Assembly: GCA_963681505.1 (NCBI GenBank)
Contig: OY811971.1
Coordinates: 16,528,434-16,592,433, forward strand
Length of the DNA stretch: 64,000 nucleotides
Direction: 5' to 3'
Source of the DNA: Eunapius fragilis
Lineage: Eukaryota > Porifera > Demospongiae > Spongillida > Spongillidae
Part shown: in pieces, positions 34,472 to 56,697 of the stretch
Layout: each line of letters begins with the position of its first letter
Position numbering within the stretch: position 1 is the first letter of the stretch
Notes under the pieces: model-generated
The model's database searches: none
What the model was told of the DNA's origin: nothing
What the model saw: only the letters and a program-made list of their open reading frames with translations
Program-made: the position numbers and the translations under genes

Positions 34472-35014
34472 CGCCCTTCGAGTATTGTCCATAGCAGGAA
34501 ATTTGCATTGATATAGTTGTGAATAAATCATTTTTAAAAAACCTGCCACGCCCTTTCATACGTTCACTGGTCCGGTATACATGTCACACTAAACAATTTG
34601 TATCGCGCAGATTTCATGAATCAAGGCATTAATGCGTATACGTATGCAGTTCAATCACAAAATGCATACATATGGATGCGTTCATACAAATAACACCTGG
34701 TCTTCATTCGAATTAAATCAAATGAAGACTCCAAACAGTGACGGCTGGCAATCTGGTATTACTGTTCATAAATTCGTTGGCTACACTTTGAATAATAATC
34801 ACAGTTCAGCCAGATTCAAAGAGGCGGTGTGGCTGGGGGAGTAAACCAATATCCGCACAATCACCAGTAAACAGACAAGTATATGAACGTATACGAATCA
34901 ACGTACGTGGTTTGCCACCTCAGCCACACCGCCACTGCCGATTCATACCGTTCCTAAGCATTCTAATGCTAAGGGATCAAATCAAGCGACATGGATCGCT
35001 TGTCGATGCGCTAC

Positions 35015-35115
35015 CAGGGGCGGATCCCAGGATTTCAGAAAAGGGGGGAGTTGTTAATTAATTTCATGCATAAAAGCGGGGGATGGGTCTCGGGCGGAGC
35101 CCGAGCCGCCAACGC
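35015..35115. mobile_element. GGCGGATCC-family element fragment
   Basis: Begins CAGGGGCGGATCCCAGGATT followed by a G-rich block, then GGGTCTCGGGCGGAGCCCGA. Same terminus as at 19452. The other end is not seen. Confidence 0.5.
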
Positions 35116-35762
35116 TTTTTTATTACATCATGCGCAAAACACATGATACTGCCGTGCCGTTTGTTTGCTCGAAGAGCTGCAGTTGTATTAAGAATTTCAG
35201 CCATCTTTACTTCGCAATTGTTACTAACGATAATTATTCATTACGGGTTTGAAAGGTGGTGTTGCTTCTTATCCTATAGCATTGGAGGGCACCTTGCCGA
35301 AAAGCAGAATTTAATTAATACTACAACTAATACCATGATATGTCCTATGCAATGGTATCTCTCTTTAGTCGAACACTTAGGCTAAAAAAAGAACACTGCC
35401 TCTTTTTAATTAATAGGACCATTTGCTCAACTGATTAAATCAGTTTTAGAATCAATTGTGCAACTATGGGCTGGCCAAATAATAATTAGTCTGACCTCCC
35501 ATCCCAGAACAACTCTTTATGCAGAGGACACACATGAGACCACTAAACAGACTCTGGTTTACTGCACGCACAATTCAACTTCACAAGCAAGCAGATACAA
35601 TGTACATGTATAGAGATGGCTTACTCCCCAGATAAATACAAAAATGCTGAAAATACATAAGATACATGAATCTCAACAGACTTTGGGAACCACGGTGTTG
35701 ATTTAATTAAATGGATTGTGTGTGTATGTATTGCACTGGTATCTGTTCTTATCAGGTTGTGG

Positions 35763-46285
<10,523 letters not shown>

Positions 46286-46820
46286 CTGATTGCTGCGAGA
46301 GTATTTTTTTTTTGGAGCGAGATCTGAGGTCAAATCGCAATTGCAATATGAATTAAGCTGGTGCGCATTCTTGCGGTGTCAAAATTACGCGAACCTTGCC
46401 ATAATGATTAACTTATTGCATTGTTTGGAAAGCGCGCGCATGCATGAGTAACTCATGCTCATGGTCAGCACGCCGTATACAGGACACACACACTAACACA
46501 CCACAGTACATCTACATACGAGTATATATAGTTACGTTGATATGGGGCGCAATCCCGGCGCATGTAGTGAGTATATCTATATACACACTGGTTAAATCAA
46601 CTGATATGTGTGTATACCTCTATTCATTGGGTATATACCTCATTTCTGCACAACTCAGCGCATCCTCCACATCGGGTGTATAGCCTCCACATTGGGTGTA
46701 TATACCTTAGCGTTATACATAGGTATCTGGGGGCAATCAAGACACGTGCCCCTCCCCTCCTTCATGAATTAAGCGCAAATTAGTTGCACGTTTCAAACCT
46801 GTACAGAATTCGCCGCTGGA

Positions 46821-47028
46821 ATTCCCAGGTGTTGGTACACACAAGGTGGTGGTGACGGTGATATGACTGTACTAGTGGGCGTGTCTACCAGCACATCCCT
46901 GTGTGATGTCGATGGGGTGTGGCCAGTACACACACCCCTCATGTACCTGCAGTAGTCTGACAATAGTGAAGGTCTTCCCTATAGGACAGTACTGGGCCGC
47001 ATATTGAAGGGGAGTGTTCCCCACCCCA
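46821..47028 (-). repeat. Duplicated fragment of ankyrin/SAM exon 4 plus intron 4
   Basis: 208 bp matching 44666-44873 in the same orientation with four substitutions seen (about 98%). It includes 82 bases of exon 4, the donor site and 126 bases of intron, but not the exon 4 acceptor. The direct repeat ACAGAATTCGC occurs at 46803-46813 and 47028-47038. A 7-base filler lies at the left junction. Not expected to be a functional exon. Confidence 0.93.
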
Positions 47029-47038
47029 CAGAATTCGC

Positions 47039-47255
47039 GGTAGTCTCGTACCCGGACCCATACATCACGATTGAGCTATGGAAGTTATTTTGGTGTCCCG
47101 TTTGGAAATTTATTAATCTCATATACAACCTCATATTGTATATAAATATTGGTCTGCGGAATAGACCTGCTACCCATAACCTACGTACTGGTGTGGACTG
47201 GTGTACTGGGCTGATGTGTTGCAGTGGACTGATGTCGAATGACCCCCCCCCCCCT

Positions 47256-47286
<31 letters not shown>

Positions 47287-48577
47287 ATACTCACTACGAT
47301 GAACAAAGTATACCGTATGATGTATGTATGTTATTGTCAGTTCACGTATTAACCTTTAATCTCCAGGCAGCGGTCCTAGATCTAGACCGCTAGGACCACC
47401 ACATATTACAGCTTCGAAATTCAACATTGTAATTCTAACTTAATATTTTATAATTGTCTCCAATATTATTTGGATAAATATTAGTTATGAAGAAATCATT
47501 ATAACAATTCTAATATTACTGCATCAGAATGAGTTTATTGCAAAAAGTGACGAAAGTGAATCGGTTTCTGTTTTTGCTTGTAACTTCACACCCATATGTG
47601 CTCTATTTCAGGGGAACACATAAGAAAACACCACCCTATAACTGTACTCTGATTTATGCATACATTATGCTTCAAACATTATACACATGCATGATAAGAT
47701 AAACAAATTCAGTTCAGTTGAGTGACATCTATAAATGATTGCATTTACATGAAGAACAAAATTAGCATTCAGGAGGAGAATTTTTATAATTGATCTAGCC
47801 AGATCCAATCCTGTATGGTTCTGCTAGTTAGTGCTGTTTCCTCAAATTAATTAACCAATTACATAGTGTGATTTTAATATACAAGTTTTATGAATTACTT
47901 ATGTAGTTATTTATAAATTTAATAAAAGCAATAATCTAATATTTTGTAAACAAATTAGGATTTATAAAAGATTTGCATGCATTTTGTGTTTACATGTTAG
48001 TTTAATGTGGTTGGAAGGACGGTTGGAGATTATGCGTTAATGTTTACGCACGCCGTGCATGGGACATAAAAACCCTACTTTGAGGGTAGTGTTACGGGCC
48101 AGCGGGACACGCCCTTGAGCTGGGTGTATGTGTGATGGTGATAATGAATAACCTATATAGCTAGTAGACAGCTATAACTAGATAATGTAGAAGAAGATCC
48201 TAGTAGTCACATGCAGCACCTTTGCAATATCAATAATATAAACCTATAATATCACTGAATGCAGAGCTGAACAGCGTGAAGCCTTTAATCTGTCGCCTGG
48301 TGAAAATGATGGAGTTACACTTTCAGTGATTCTAAATGCAATTGCACAGGACAATTCATTATCCATAGCCCTGTCTCCTACACTATACAAGGCGAGAAGT
48401 AGTTTCCTGCATGCACGTTGATCGGACCAGTTTTTAGCAAAACAAATATGTCCCAAGGTCTGACCAAATTGCCTCCACTTGTCTTATTGTTATTAATTGT
48501 CATATAATACACGACCATTAAAAGGACCCCTACCCCGCATTTGAATACACCTGCAAATACTAATACCAGCAAAAAAA
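47039..48577. other. No gene seen; C-run
   Basis: C-run with A-run at 47240-47284, then AT-rich sequence. Short frames near 48244-48572 lie just 3' of the kinase stop; no domain is recognised. Confidence 0.5.
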
Positions 48578-49648
48578 TTAATTAACCTCCAATTCATCTA
48601 ATTCACTAAGAACACCAGCCATTGAAGGTCGTGCTGAGGGGTCAGCTTGAGTACACCTGAGCATCAGCGAATGAAGCTGAATAGATTTGGTCCTCAGCTT
48701 CTCCTGTGACTCCTCTAGTTTATAAGGGTCTGGGAACTCCCTCAGGACTACTTCACACAACAGTATTCCAAAACTGTATACGTCCATCTTGGTGGTGATC
48801 GGCTGTACACGTGTTGCCTGACGGTGCAAAGGATGAGGTGGAAATGATTCAGGGGCAGTATACACTATTGCACCCTCTCCTACAGTTGAGGCTTCCTTGG
48901 CCCAGTTGGCGGAGCCGAAATCAGACACTTTGGCAATCCACCTTTGCCTTGTCATGGCTTTCATAAGGACATTTGCAGAGCTCAGGTCTCTATGGATGAT
49001 TGGTTCTTCGAGTTCGTGAAGGTAATGGAGAGCTGTGGCAACATCTAAAAACACATGCATTGACTGCTCTAATTCAGGACTGAGGAAGTTGTCTTCATAG
49101 GCCTTCCTGAGCGTCATGTCCATCAGTTCGATGACAATCATGGCCGGTCCCTGGTCATCCAGCACAGCTGCTTTAAACTGCACTAGATTTGGGTGGTTCA
49201 ACTGTGAAATTATACAGATCTCACGATAAACGCGTCTGGTTGTATGTTGGGTGAGGATGGCTTCGTGGATACACTTCACAGCAACTTGCTGACCTCTGAA
49301 CCTTCCTTCTTTCACGTAGCCCCAAGCCCCTCCACCTAGCATTGAGTCATGCAGCACTGTCACCTGATGACGAGGTACTATCCAGAATGATCTGCTCGTT
49401 GTCTGTTTACCTACATGCATGAGGTCATCAAGCTCCCTCTTTGTACGATCATGCATGCTCTTTTCATGCTCTAATTGTACTCTTAATTGATCACACTCTG
49501 TTCTATACTGGTCTCGCTGACAAATTACGTGCTGGAGTTGTATCATAATTTCGTTGTGTGCCTTCCTGCTTTCGCCAAGCTGCGTTTCCAGCGCAGTTAC
49601 ATTTCTTTCAGCCTCATGCTCTTTCATGGCTTGTGTGTTTGCAAGCAT
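48578..49648 (-). CDS. Tyrosine-kinase-like (TKL) protein kinase with N-terminal coiled coil, 3' exon
   Basis: Phosphorylates Ser/Thr or Tyr in the cytoplasm by family role; the substrate is unknown. Residue numbers count from the first codon of the open frame at 49681. A coiled coil spans about 20-88 (HNEIMIQLQHVICQRDQYR). The kinase domain spans about 108-365: Gly loop LGGGAWGYVKEG, VAVK lysine K136, helix C Glu about 154, HRDLSSANVLM (230-240), DFG 254-256, APE 276-278 and DVYSFGILLCEV. All catalytic residues are present. HRDLSSANV points to the TKL/TK branch. The frame's first codon is GTG; the first ATG is at 49648. A splice acceptor-like TAAACCAG lies just before it, so 5' exons probably exist upstream but are not identified. 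Confidence 0.85.
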   Translation of the reverse strand: MLANTQAMKEHEAERNVTALETQLGESRKAHNEIMIQLQHVICQRDQYRTECDQLRVQLEHEKSMHDRTKRELDDLMHVGKQTTSRSFWIVPRHQVTVLHDSMLGGGAWGYVKEGRFRGQQVAVKCIHEAILTQHTTRRVYREICIISQLNHPNLVQFKAAVLDDQGPAMIVIELMDMTLRKAYEDNFLSPELEQSMHVFLDVATALHYLHELEEPIIHRDLSSANVLMKAMTRQRWIAKVSDFGSANWAKEASTVGEGAIVYTAPESFPPHPLHRQATRVQPITTKMDVYSFGILLCEVVLREFPDPYKLEESQEKLRTKSIQLHSLMLRCTQADPSARPSMAGVLSELDELEVN

Positions 49649-50026
49649 GGATACTGGTTTAATGTATAAATTATTAAACACACTTTTTAAAATGTACTGT
49701 ATCTACATGAATACCACTTTATGAGTGAGTTTGTCATTGTCCAGTTACAGCTATTCAGACTACATTTAGTGTTTCCACTGCAATGGGCAGCACTATTAAC
49801 AAATCTCTGATTGGCCTTGGACAACTACATTATGAATACTATTATTTTTGATAACTTTGCAACGCAATGGTGCACATGAAATCAATGTGACTTGACTTTA
49901 TTTACATGTATTCTTACTACCTCATGCCATATGTCATATGCCTATATGGGGTAATGAGGATATGCTACATGTAAAATATACTAATGAACATGCTATCACA
50001 CTATTAATAAATTAAACACATACTCA

Positions 50027-50170
50027 GGGGCGGATCTAGGATTTCGGAGCGAGGGGGGGGGGGGGGGGAAGTGATCGCGGTAAGGGACTAACCTCCACAC
50101 AGCTAGGGGGTATGGGGGAGCGCTGCAAGCTCCCCACTCCGCCCCAGCCACTTTGCAACTTTCACACTTT
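50027..50170. mobile_element. GGCGGATCC-family element fragment
   Basis: Begins CAGGGGCGGATCTAGGATTT with a following G-run (50054-50067) and an internal GGGGGAGCGCTGCAAGCTCC stem. The far end is not seen. Confidence 0.5.
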
Positions 50171-51900
50171 TTAAGTCACAAAACATAGCATAATTGCGTA
50201 GTAGCATATAATATGACAAGAATTACTTGCTTCCACTATATTAACCATGGTCCTATCTACATACGGATTCATGCATCATGTAATTACTATACTTGTGTTA
50301 CGTGGGACAACAGGCAACTTTAATAGTAACTTCTCAACAATGCACTTACAACCTCTTTTTAAGCACGTTGCTAAGCAACCCCCACCCAGCTGTTTCCTGT
50401 CAATATAATTACGCGGCATCTCGTGTGCAGGCGCAACATAGATATACACTACTACATTGTTACACTTGTACATGTACCGCCATATAAACACCATACCTAT
50501 ATATAAAATCGCGCATGCTATAATTGTGGATTGCAAAAATGAAAAATGACTCACAGTATACAGGTTAAATGCTTTACTCATCATACAAAGGTCTGAATAG
50601 GCTTCTTGAATTTGCTCTAACAAAACGCTCACCAATCATTTCAGGATGTATAGTTACATTATAATTTGTATGCATTAATGCGAGTGACGCTAGGCGCTCT
50701 TCTCCCATTTTATTTCTCAATGACGTTTTTAGCCTCCAAAGAACAGAAAAAGAACGTTCTGCTTCTGTACTTGTGACTGGAAATATGCACCCAAAACTTA
50801 AAAGAACTTGAACGTTTGGGAAAATGTCGGGGTCTGCATGTATGTAGTAATTAACCAAGGTTTCAGGTGGGCTGGATGTTTCCATTTTTCTCCTCCAATA
50901 AATAACCCAGTGATCCAGTTCTGAGGGCAGTGAGGAGTATGATGGAAGGTCATTTTCGTAAAATGTAAACGGTTTGTAATCTAGTGCACATTTGATAGCT
51001 ATCTGGGGCAGCAAGGACAGTATTGCTGTAACAGCCTGTCTATTCATAACAGAGAAGCGCTCCTTCATCTCAGATAATAGATAATCCAAAAATGGTATTG
51101 TCAAACTCCTCTTGAAATATTCAGTTGTGGTTTCTGCCGGTATGTTGCAACGTTGCATTTGTTTCCCATTAACAGTTCCAGGCTTTTCTTCATTACTTTC
51201 AATGTCCTCCGCAAGCTCCTTTGCTTCATCGTACACCTTGTCATGAAACACTTCAATTTCACTTCTGTATTGCTGTATGAGAGCTATAGTGTCATCAATC
51301 CATTGGTAAGTCTCATACATGTCCAGTTCTTGGCGTTGAAATTTGGCAGCAATACCCTTGAGTGGGTATAGAGCATTTATTTGTACAACGAAAGACACAA
51401 TATTTTCAAATCGCTTAAGGCATGATGCTATACCATTAGCCTGTCCATTGTCTCCCTATCTCATGCCCAGTCATTCAATAATGGGTTGTTGTACACATGA
51501 GGATGGCAGATCATATCCATCAAATTCAACATATGTGCATTGCATGGCAAATAAATGGCTTTTGGATATGATGTCCTGAATCATCCATTAACTCCATTTG
51601 CTGCTGATGACATTGCATGAACTCGTCGTGTCATACACTTGAGCTCTAACTCCGTTTAGATCAATGCTACGCGACATGTAGGATTCCATTAATTTCTTGC
51701 AAACAGATTCTGAATTTGTTCGTTCTAGATGAACAAAATCAAATTGTTGCTCTTTGACAAATACATTGCTGGGATTGCTGATATCCAACATTCTGTTGCA
51801 ATGCCAATTACAGAATGGTTATTCGATGAGTCAATTACTTCATCTGCAATAATGATAAAAATAGCCACCCTTCATAACCGTTGCATTTGTGTACACCCTT

Positions 51901-51997
51901 ACATAGTTTCCACAAAGTTCTATCATGTCATTTTGAATTGTTTTAGAAGTATAGCAAGCATTTTTAGGTGCATGATAGAACTTTGTGGAAGCTATGT
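51901..51997. repeat. 27-bp inverted repeat inside the hAT pseudogene
   Basis: 51901-51927 and 51971-51997 are reverse complements with one mismatch (ATAG(T/C)TTCCACAAAG core), separated by 43 bp. On the gene strand the right arm encodes YIASTKFYH and the left arm encodes MIELCGNYV, both inside DUF4371. Confidence 0.9.
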
Positions 51998-52472
51998 AAT
52001 GAAGTTCTGAAGTGTTGCATCTGTCCTGGCTCTGAATTCCAACAAAGCCAAAAATTTCCTTTATTCGTACTAGGATCTGCCGTGTAGTCTCATCTCTATG
52101 CCCGCAAAAGGAGATGCCTTGTTTACCACAGAAAACAATGCATTCAGCAATGCGTTTCACGGCCAGTAGGTTTGACTTCTTTATTTCTTGTGACTGCATA
52201 TCTAACACATTATCTATGCGCAGAGCTGGATTTCTACATTGCTCCAGAAATGTTTTGCCCATCAACACAGCATCTTTGTGGTACTGATATGAGTCATGCT
52301 TGTCAAGAACGCCTTGTTTTCCTTTTGCATTTTAAAAATCTTGGAACGGAGTTACTACCAATTTTCCAAATGCACCTCCTCCACAACATCTGCCCTTTGG
52401 AACTTTTGCAAATAGTACGCAATACTTACAATATGCACCTTCCTTTGAAGGTGACCATACCAACCAATGCCG

Positions 52473-53029
52473 CAGGGTTCGACGGAAGGCCGGTCATTAA
52501 TGACTTCATATTTTGATGACGATTGTCGGTAATTATGTAAATTTCAAAAAGCGTCATTATACGTCGCCGTAAAAAAGGGCGGACATAGTGAATTCGGTGG
52601 AAATAGGATAATCTAACTAAAGTATCCATGATTACATGTACCACGGTTACCAACCTCACCACGCGTTAACATATATCTACATTGCATGAAAGAGGTCTCC
52701 ATTGTTCAAGAAAACAATGGGCTTATTATACAGTCTTACGCACAGCGCTTAGGGTGATTATTACATATCGATACGTATGCATGTATAAACACATTCCCGT
52801 TGTTTTGCGCTCTGCAATGAATCCGGATGAGCCTGTTAGTACAAGCACGTGTCGCCTAATCTATGACCCATCCTCAGTAAAGTTATGTTTTTTATCCTTA
52901 TGGGTTTGTGTGGGCTGTGGTTGATGACGCGTTGGTATCATAACATGATATGTTAGCTGCATCAACATGCTATGACAGTCATACCACGTAAATGAATGTC
53001 ATTAATGACCGGCCTTACGTCGAACCCTG
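52473..53029. mobile_element. 557-bp MITE with about 32-bp terminal inverted repeats
   Basis: Left end CAGGGTTCGACGGAAGGCCG and right end CGGCCTTACGTCGAACCCTG; both continue with GTCATTAATGAC. The core contains no transposase. It sits between the N-terminal and TTF-finger parts of the hAT pseudogene, so it inserted after that copy. The 8-bp flanks do not match. Confidence 0.85.
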
Positions 53030-54144
53030 AATGGTATTCACTCAGCCAAGCTTTTATATTGCTTTATAGTTTTGCCACCCTTTTCATATACATGTACTGG
53101 CAAAATTAAAGGCAATGAAGGCTGTTTTGTGAGTAATTTTTCCATAAGACTTTTAGGTTAATAAAATTCTGTAAGTCACCAAACCAATATCTTTTACAGT
53201 ATTTACTACTTCTGCAGAATTGTGCCCTACAGACTCAATATTGGTGTTTTCAATTTGCTTACTACTGCCTGTGTAATTTCCAAACATGGTAGACAAGTCA
53301 TCAAAGCTACTTATGTACTGCACAGCGTCTTCATCGATCTCCTCATCTGATATTATTTGGTCTAGTAAAACATTTGGAGACTTTGATAAAATCTCTTGCA
53401 GCGCAGATATAGAATCATGCTGTGTTACATCAGTACACATGATGGGCTGTATTTTCTGTACGCTTGAACATTCACCAGTTACATTCGTAGGATGTTCAAA
53501 AAAAGATCGAATATTGCTCAATAGTTTACGACCTTTGGATATTCTGTCCCCTTCTTTCTCCTTGGCACGCCGTTTTGTGCCACCTTCCCATCTATATATA
53601 TATAAGGTCGATCGTGCATATACGCATTATGGAATTTAAAAACAAACATTGACCATAGCTATAAATGCTGAGCTTTTGAGTTTTAGATCACAAATCCTCA
53701 CTATAGCTAGGAATATAACAAGAGTTCGACAACTATTCAATGACAAGAATTCGATGTGAGCTACACATTATATTAACTTACCCAGGTCCTAGTTTGCTTG
53801 TGTATACACTTTGGAAATTCGACTTTTGAAACTCTATTGGTATACTATTAGCATGAAGATTAATTTTATACTCACTGTTAATACAGAGAGAAATCACTAA
53901 GATGACTGACAAATGATCCGACAACGGCAAAGCACACTGAACTGAGATGTAAATAATGCCTTTACACAGGGTGTATAGTGCTTTTGAGAAAGGGTCTTTG
54001 TCTGGCGCAATAATATCACGTCGATAACAAAAGGCCTTTATCAAAGGATATAGAGCCAGCTAGCGCCTAACAGACGCCACGATCCCATGCCTAGGTAATT
54101 GACATATCCGCGCATTAATAATACAATGATGTAGTGAATGAATA

Positions 54145-54293
54145 CTACTATGGCGGTCCAGCAGGGGGGAGGAATTCCCTAGTTTCCGCTGTGCCCCACG
54201 CTTTGCCACAGGTGGGGCACGCCCCTTCCGCACCCACCCCCGTCATGAATTTGATCTTAGATCCCCTTCCGGAATTCCCGGATCCGCCCCTGT
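54145..54293. mobile_element. GGCGGATCC-family element fragment
   Basis: Ends GGAATTCCCGGATCCGCCCC plus TG; starts near GGCGGTCCAGCAGGGGGGAG. It carries the inverted GTGCCCCACGC/GTGGGGCACGCC pair. Probably a short non-autonomous copy. Confidence 0.45.
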
Positions 54294-55450
54294 GTAGATA
54301 TAGACTGGGGAACCTAAATGATTGTACACATGGACTCATAAGCACAATTTAAAATTTATATCTATTTAGATGAACACTGACAACCAATGAATAATACCCA
54401 GCTGAAACTGGATTTTCTAGCCATGTATCCAGTTGCACGTAAAACTGAGCCAAAACATCTATGGTATAATATAACCACATATCTAGCAAGAGAAATAATG
54501 TACATAATCTATAGCCCAGAATATTTGTAGGCTACTGCACACAATTATTCCTATCAGTCTTTGCTGCACTTTAATAAAATGGAACTTTCATCACTGACAT
54601 TTATTGATACTTAATAAGCCTGTCCATCAGTTACATGTATATGTATATAATCAAACCTGATGTAGGAGATGAAGCACACATTCGGGCACTATCACCATTT
54701 CTTTGAGTCATCATGATGGATTGTTTGCTTGTTGATGCTGGGAAACAACAAGTTGCATTTCCTAAGCAGAGACATAGGTAGCGATGCTTTATTTAGTTTG
54801 TGGGTGTGCATGTGTTTGCGTGGGATGTGGGATGGGGGGAGCAAACTTCGCACCCCCTCCCTCTCAGCTTACTGTTCTAAATATGCTCGTTGTAGTTGTA
54901 ACATGATCATGCTCTTTATATTTAGCATATTGTATGAATACATGCACATAACTACTAGAGGCGGGGGAACTCCCAGACTCCCAGGGGATACATCAGTGTA
55001 CACACACTACTGAGAATGCCACAACAAATTACCACAGTGTAAACAATAGCCATACATATCTACATATGATTCAATTTTGAAGCGATATGATCTCTCCTGC
55101 AGGATATTTAAGTTCTGAACCCTAAGAGGTAACATCCTTTGCATGTATCAATGGAGAGGACCTGAGGACAGAAATTACTGGTGCTGATGAGAGATGGCCG
55201 TAGGATGCATTGCAAGTATCTGGGTAGAATTAATTGTTTGGGAATAATAGCGATTCAAATGGAGAGAATTTTTTTAACATTTTATTATACTTTGCGAAAC
55301 GACTTTTTGTCGAAAACTGTCCTCAGTATATACATGTACATAAATTCTACCCAGCAATGGTTTTGGGATTCATTTAATATATTTATACAAGTGTAATCAT
55401 ATAAACAGTGCTCACATTTACTTGGAGTAGTAGTGGTAGTAGTAGGTGTA
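54294..55450. other. No gene seen
   Basis: AT-rich sequence; no frame with a recognisable domain. Confidence 0.5.
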
Positions 55451-56697
55451 TTATTGAGTACTGAAAAAGATGAATGGGTGGTAGTACTCCATATTGGCAT
55501 TCTTGCTGAAGCTGCATTTTTGATAGCACCCGTGCACATGAAATGAGAAAATTCCAAACTGAAGTAGACATGGCCTACATTTAGAAACCTGAGCTTGGGC
55601 ACAAATGGGGACAGCCACAGTATTTCTATGAGGAGATGGTGATGTTGTGGGATTATTTCCTGTAGATATGGCAAAAAGTCATAATTGGGAGTGGTTAGTG
55701 AAATGGTTATCTCAGGGTGCCTGAGTGTGTATTGCGGGTTATATTTATTCTTTCTAACACTTCATTTCTATAATAATGTATACGAAGCACATATTATTAA
55801 TACAAAGCATTCTTCAGCATTTCAGTTGTATTGAATGCAGCTAATAAAATTTCATACTAAGGAAAAGGTTCATACAATTATCCTAAATAATGCCACTGCA
55901 TTTATTATTGGTATGTTGGCATTTCCTTTTTGATTGATGGGACCAATTAAAGATGTATAGTATTACAGACTGCAAATGAATGCCGGCATACACAGAGCAA
56001 TGTACATGAAAAGTACATTAATGTAGTGGCCATGCTTAGAATGAATAGACACGATTGTCAACAACAATATGGTACCTGGAAAACTCTTGGCACACACACT
56101 ACCACAACAGAATTGGTATTCACGAGTCCTTGCCCTGTTCATGCATTTTGGACTGCCGCATCCAGGCACAATGCAGATACTCACTGGTAAACAATAATGT
56201 AAGTTGTAGTCACAAGCAATGTCGAAAATCCAGCAAACCTGGCTTAAGGTCAGAAGACGGGGTAGGTGATTGGACGTCTCCACTGGACAAAAGGCGATTA
56301 CTACCTGATGGGTTTAGATTTTAGATTTAGAAATGTAATGTAAAACTGATACAATTGTTATAAATAGTTTTTCAAAACTAATTTGTTCTTAATAACTATT
56401 TCTATCATCTAGAAAATGGAAATTATTCCCCTCCCATTAATATTTGTTACTTGCCATCAACAATTACAGATCATATTAAATGCCATCATAAGTACTGTAG
56501 ATGCAATGATAAATGTACCATCAGCTTTAGCCTATCAAATAAAAATCACTTCATGCTCATGTAAGCAAAATTATTACATTACATGTACGTACAGCATAGG
56601 AGAGCCTGGGCACAAATACTGCCACAACAGAAAGGATACGTTTCTTTCCGGTTAGCATATTTTGGCCTCCCACATCTGGGAGCAATGCAAAGGTTGC
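55451..56697 (-). CDS. Cys-rich gene with duplicated zinc-binding-like exons, 3' part (three exons)
   Basis: Exons 56697-56593 (105 nt), 56183-56076 (108 nt) and terminal 55659-55451. All use phase 1 with AG acceptors (CTGCAG, TTACCAG, TCTACAG) and GT donors. The first two are symmetric 1-1 exons encoding the same motif: CIAPRCGRPKYANRKE-PFCCGSICAQ and CIVPGCGSPKCMNRAR-FCCGSVCAK. The pattern is C-x4-C-G-x-P-K-x2-N-R-x5-8-F-C-C-G-S-x-C-A, probably zinc-binding. The last exon is Cys-rich (CAQAQVSKCRPC, HGCYQKCS) and ends in TAA. The motif recalls 'PGC...FCGR.CA' modules of unknown function seen in other eukaryotes. Upstream exons and a start codon were not found. The function is unknown. Confidence 0.5.

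Larger units (their letters stand above)
50574..53600 (-). pseudogene. Broken hAT transposase (TTF finger / DUF4371 / hATC; '52 kDa repressor'-like)
   Basis: The minus strand reads in fragments. About 53600-53153 is an acidic N-terminal region (LSNIRSFFEHP). About 52470-52270 is a TTF-type zinc finger (EGAYCKYCVLFAK, TPFQDF). 52268-51840 is DUF4371 (IVFCGKQGISFCGHRDE, YTSKTIQNDMIELCG). 51850-51588 holds FFIIIADEVIDSS and a DFVHLERTNSESV block. 51398-50574 includes the hATC dimerisation motif (STEAERSFSVLWRLKTSLRN). Frameshifts lie near 51850, 51790 and between 51590 and 51400. A 557-bp MITE splits the TTF region. Such proteins cut and paste DNA in hAT elements; this copy cannot make a full product. 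Confidence 0.8.
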
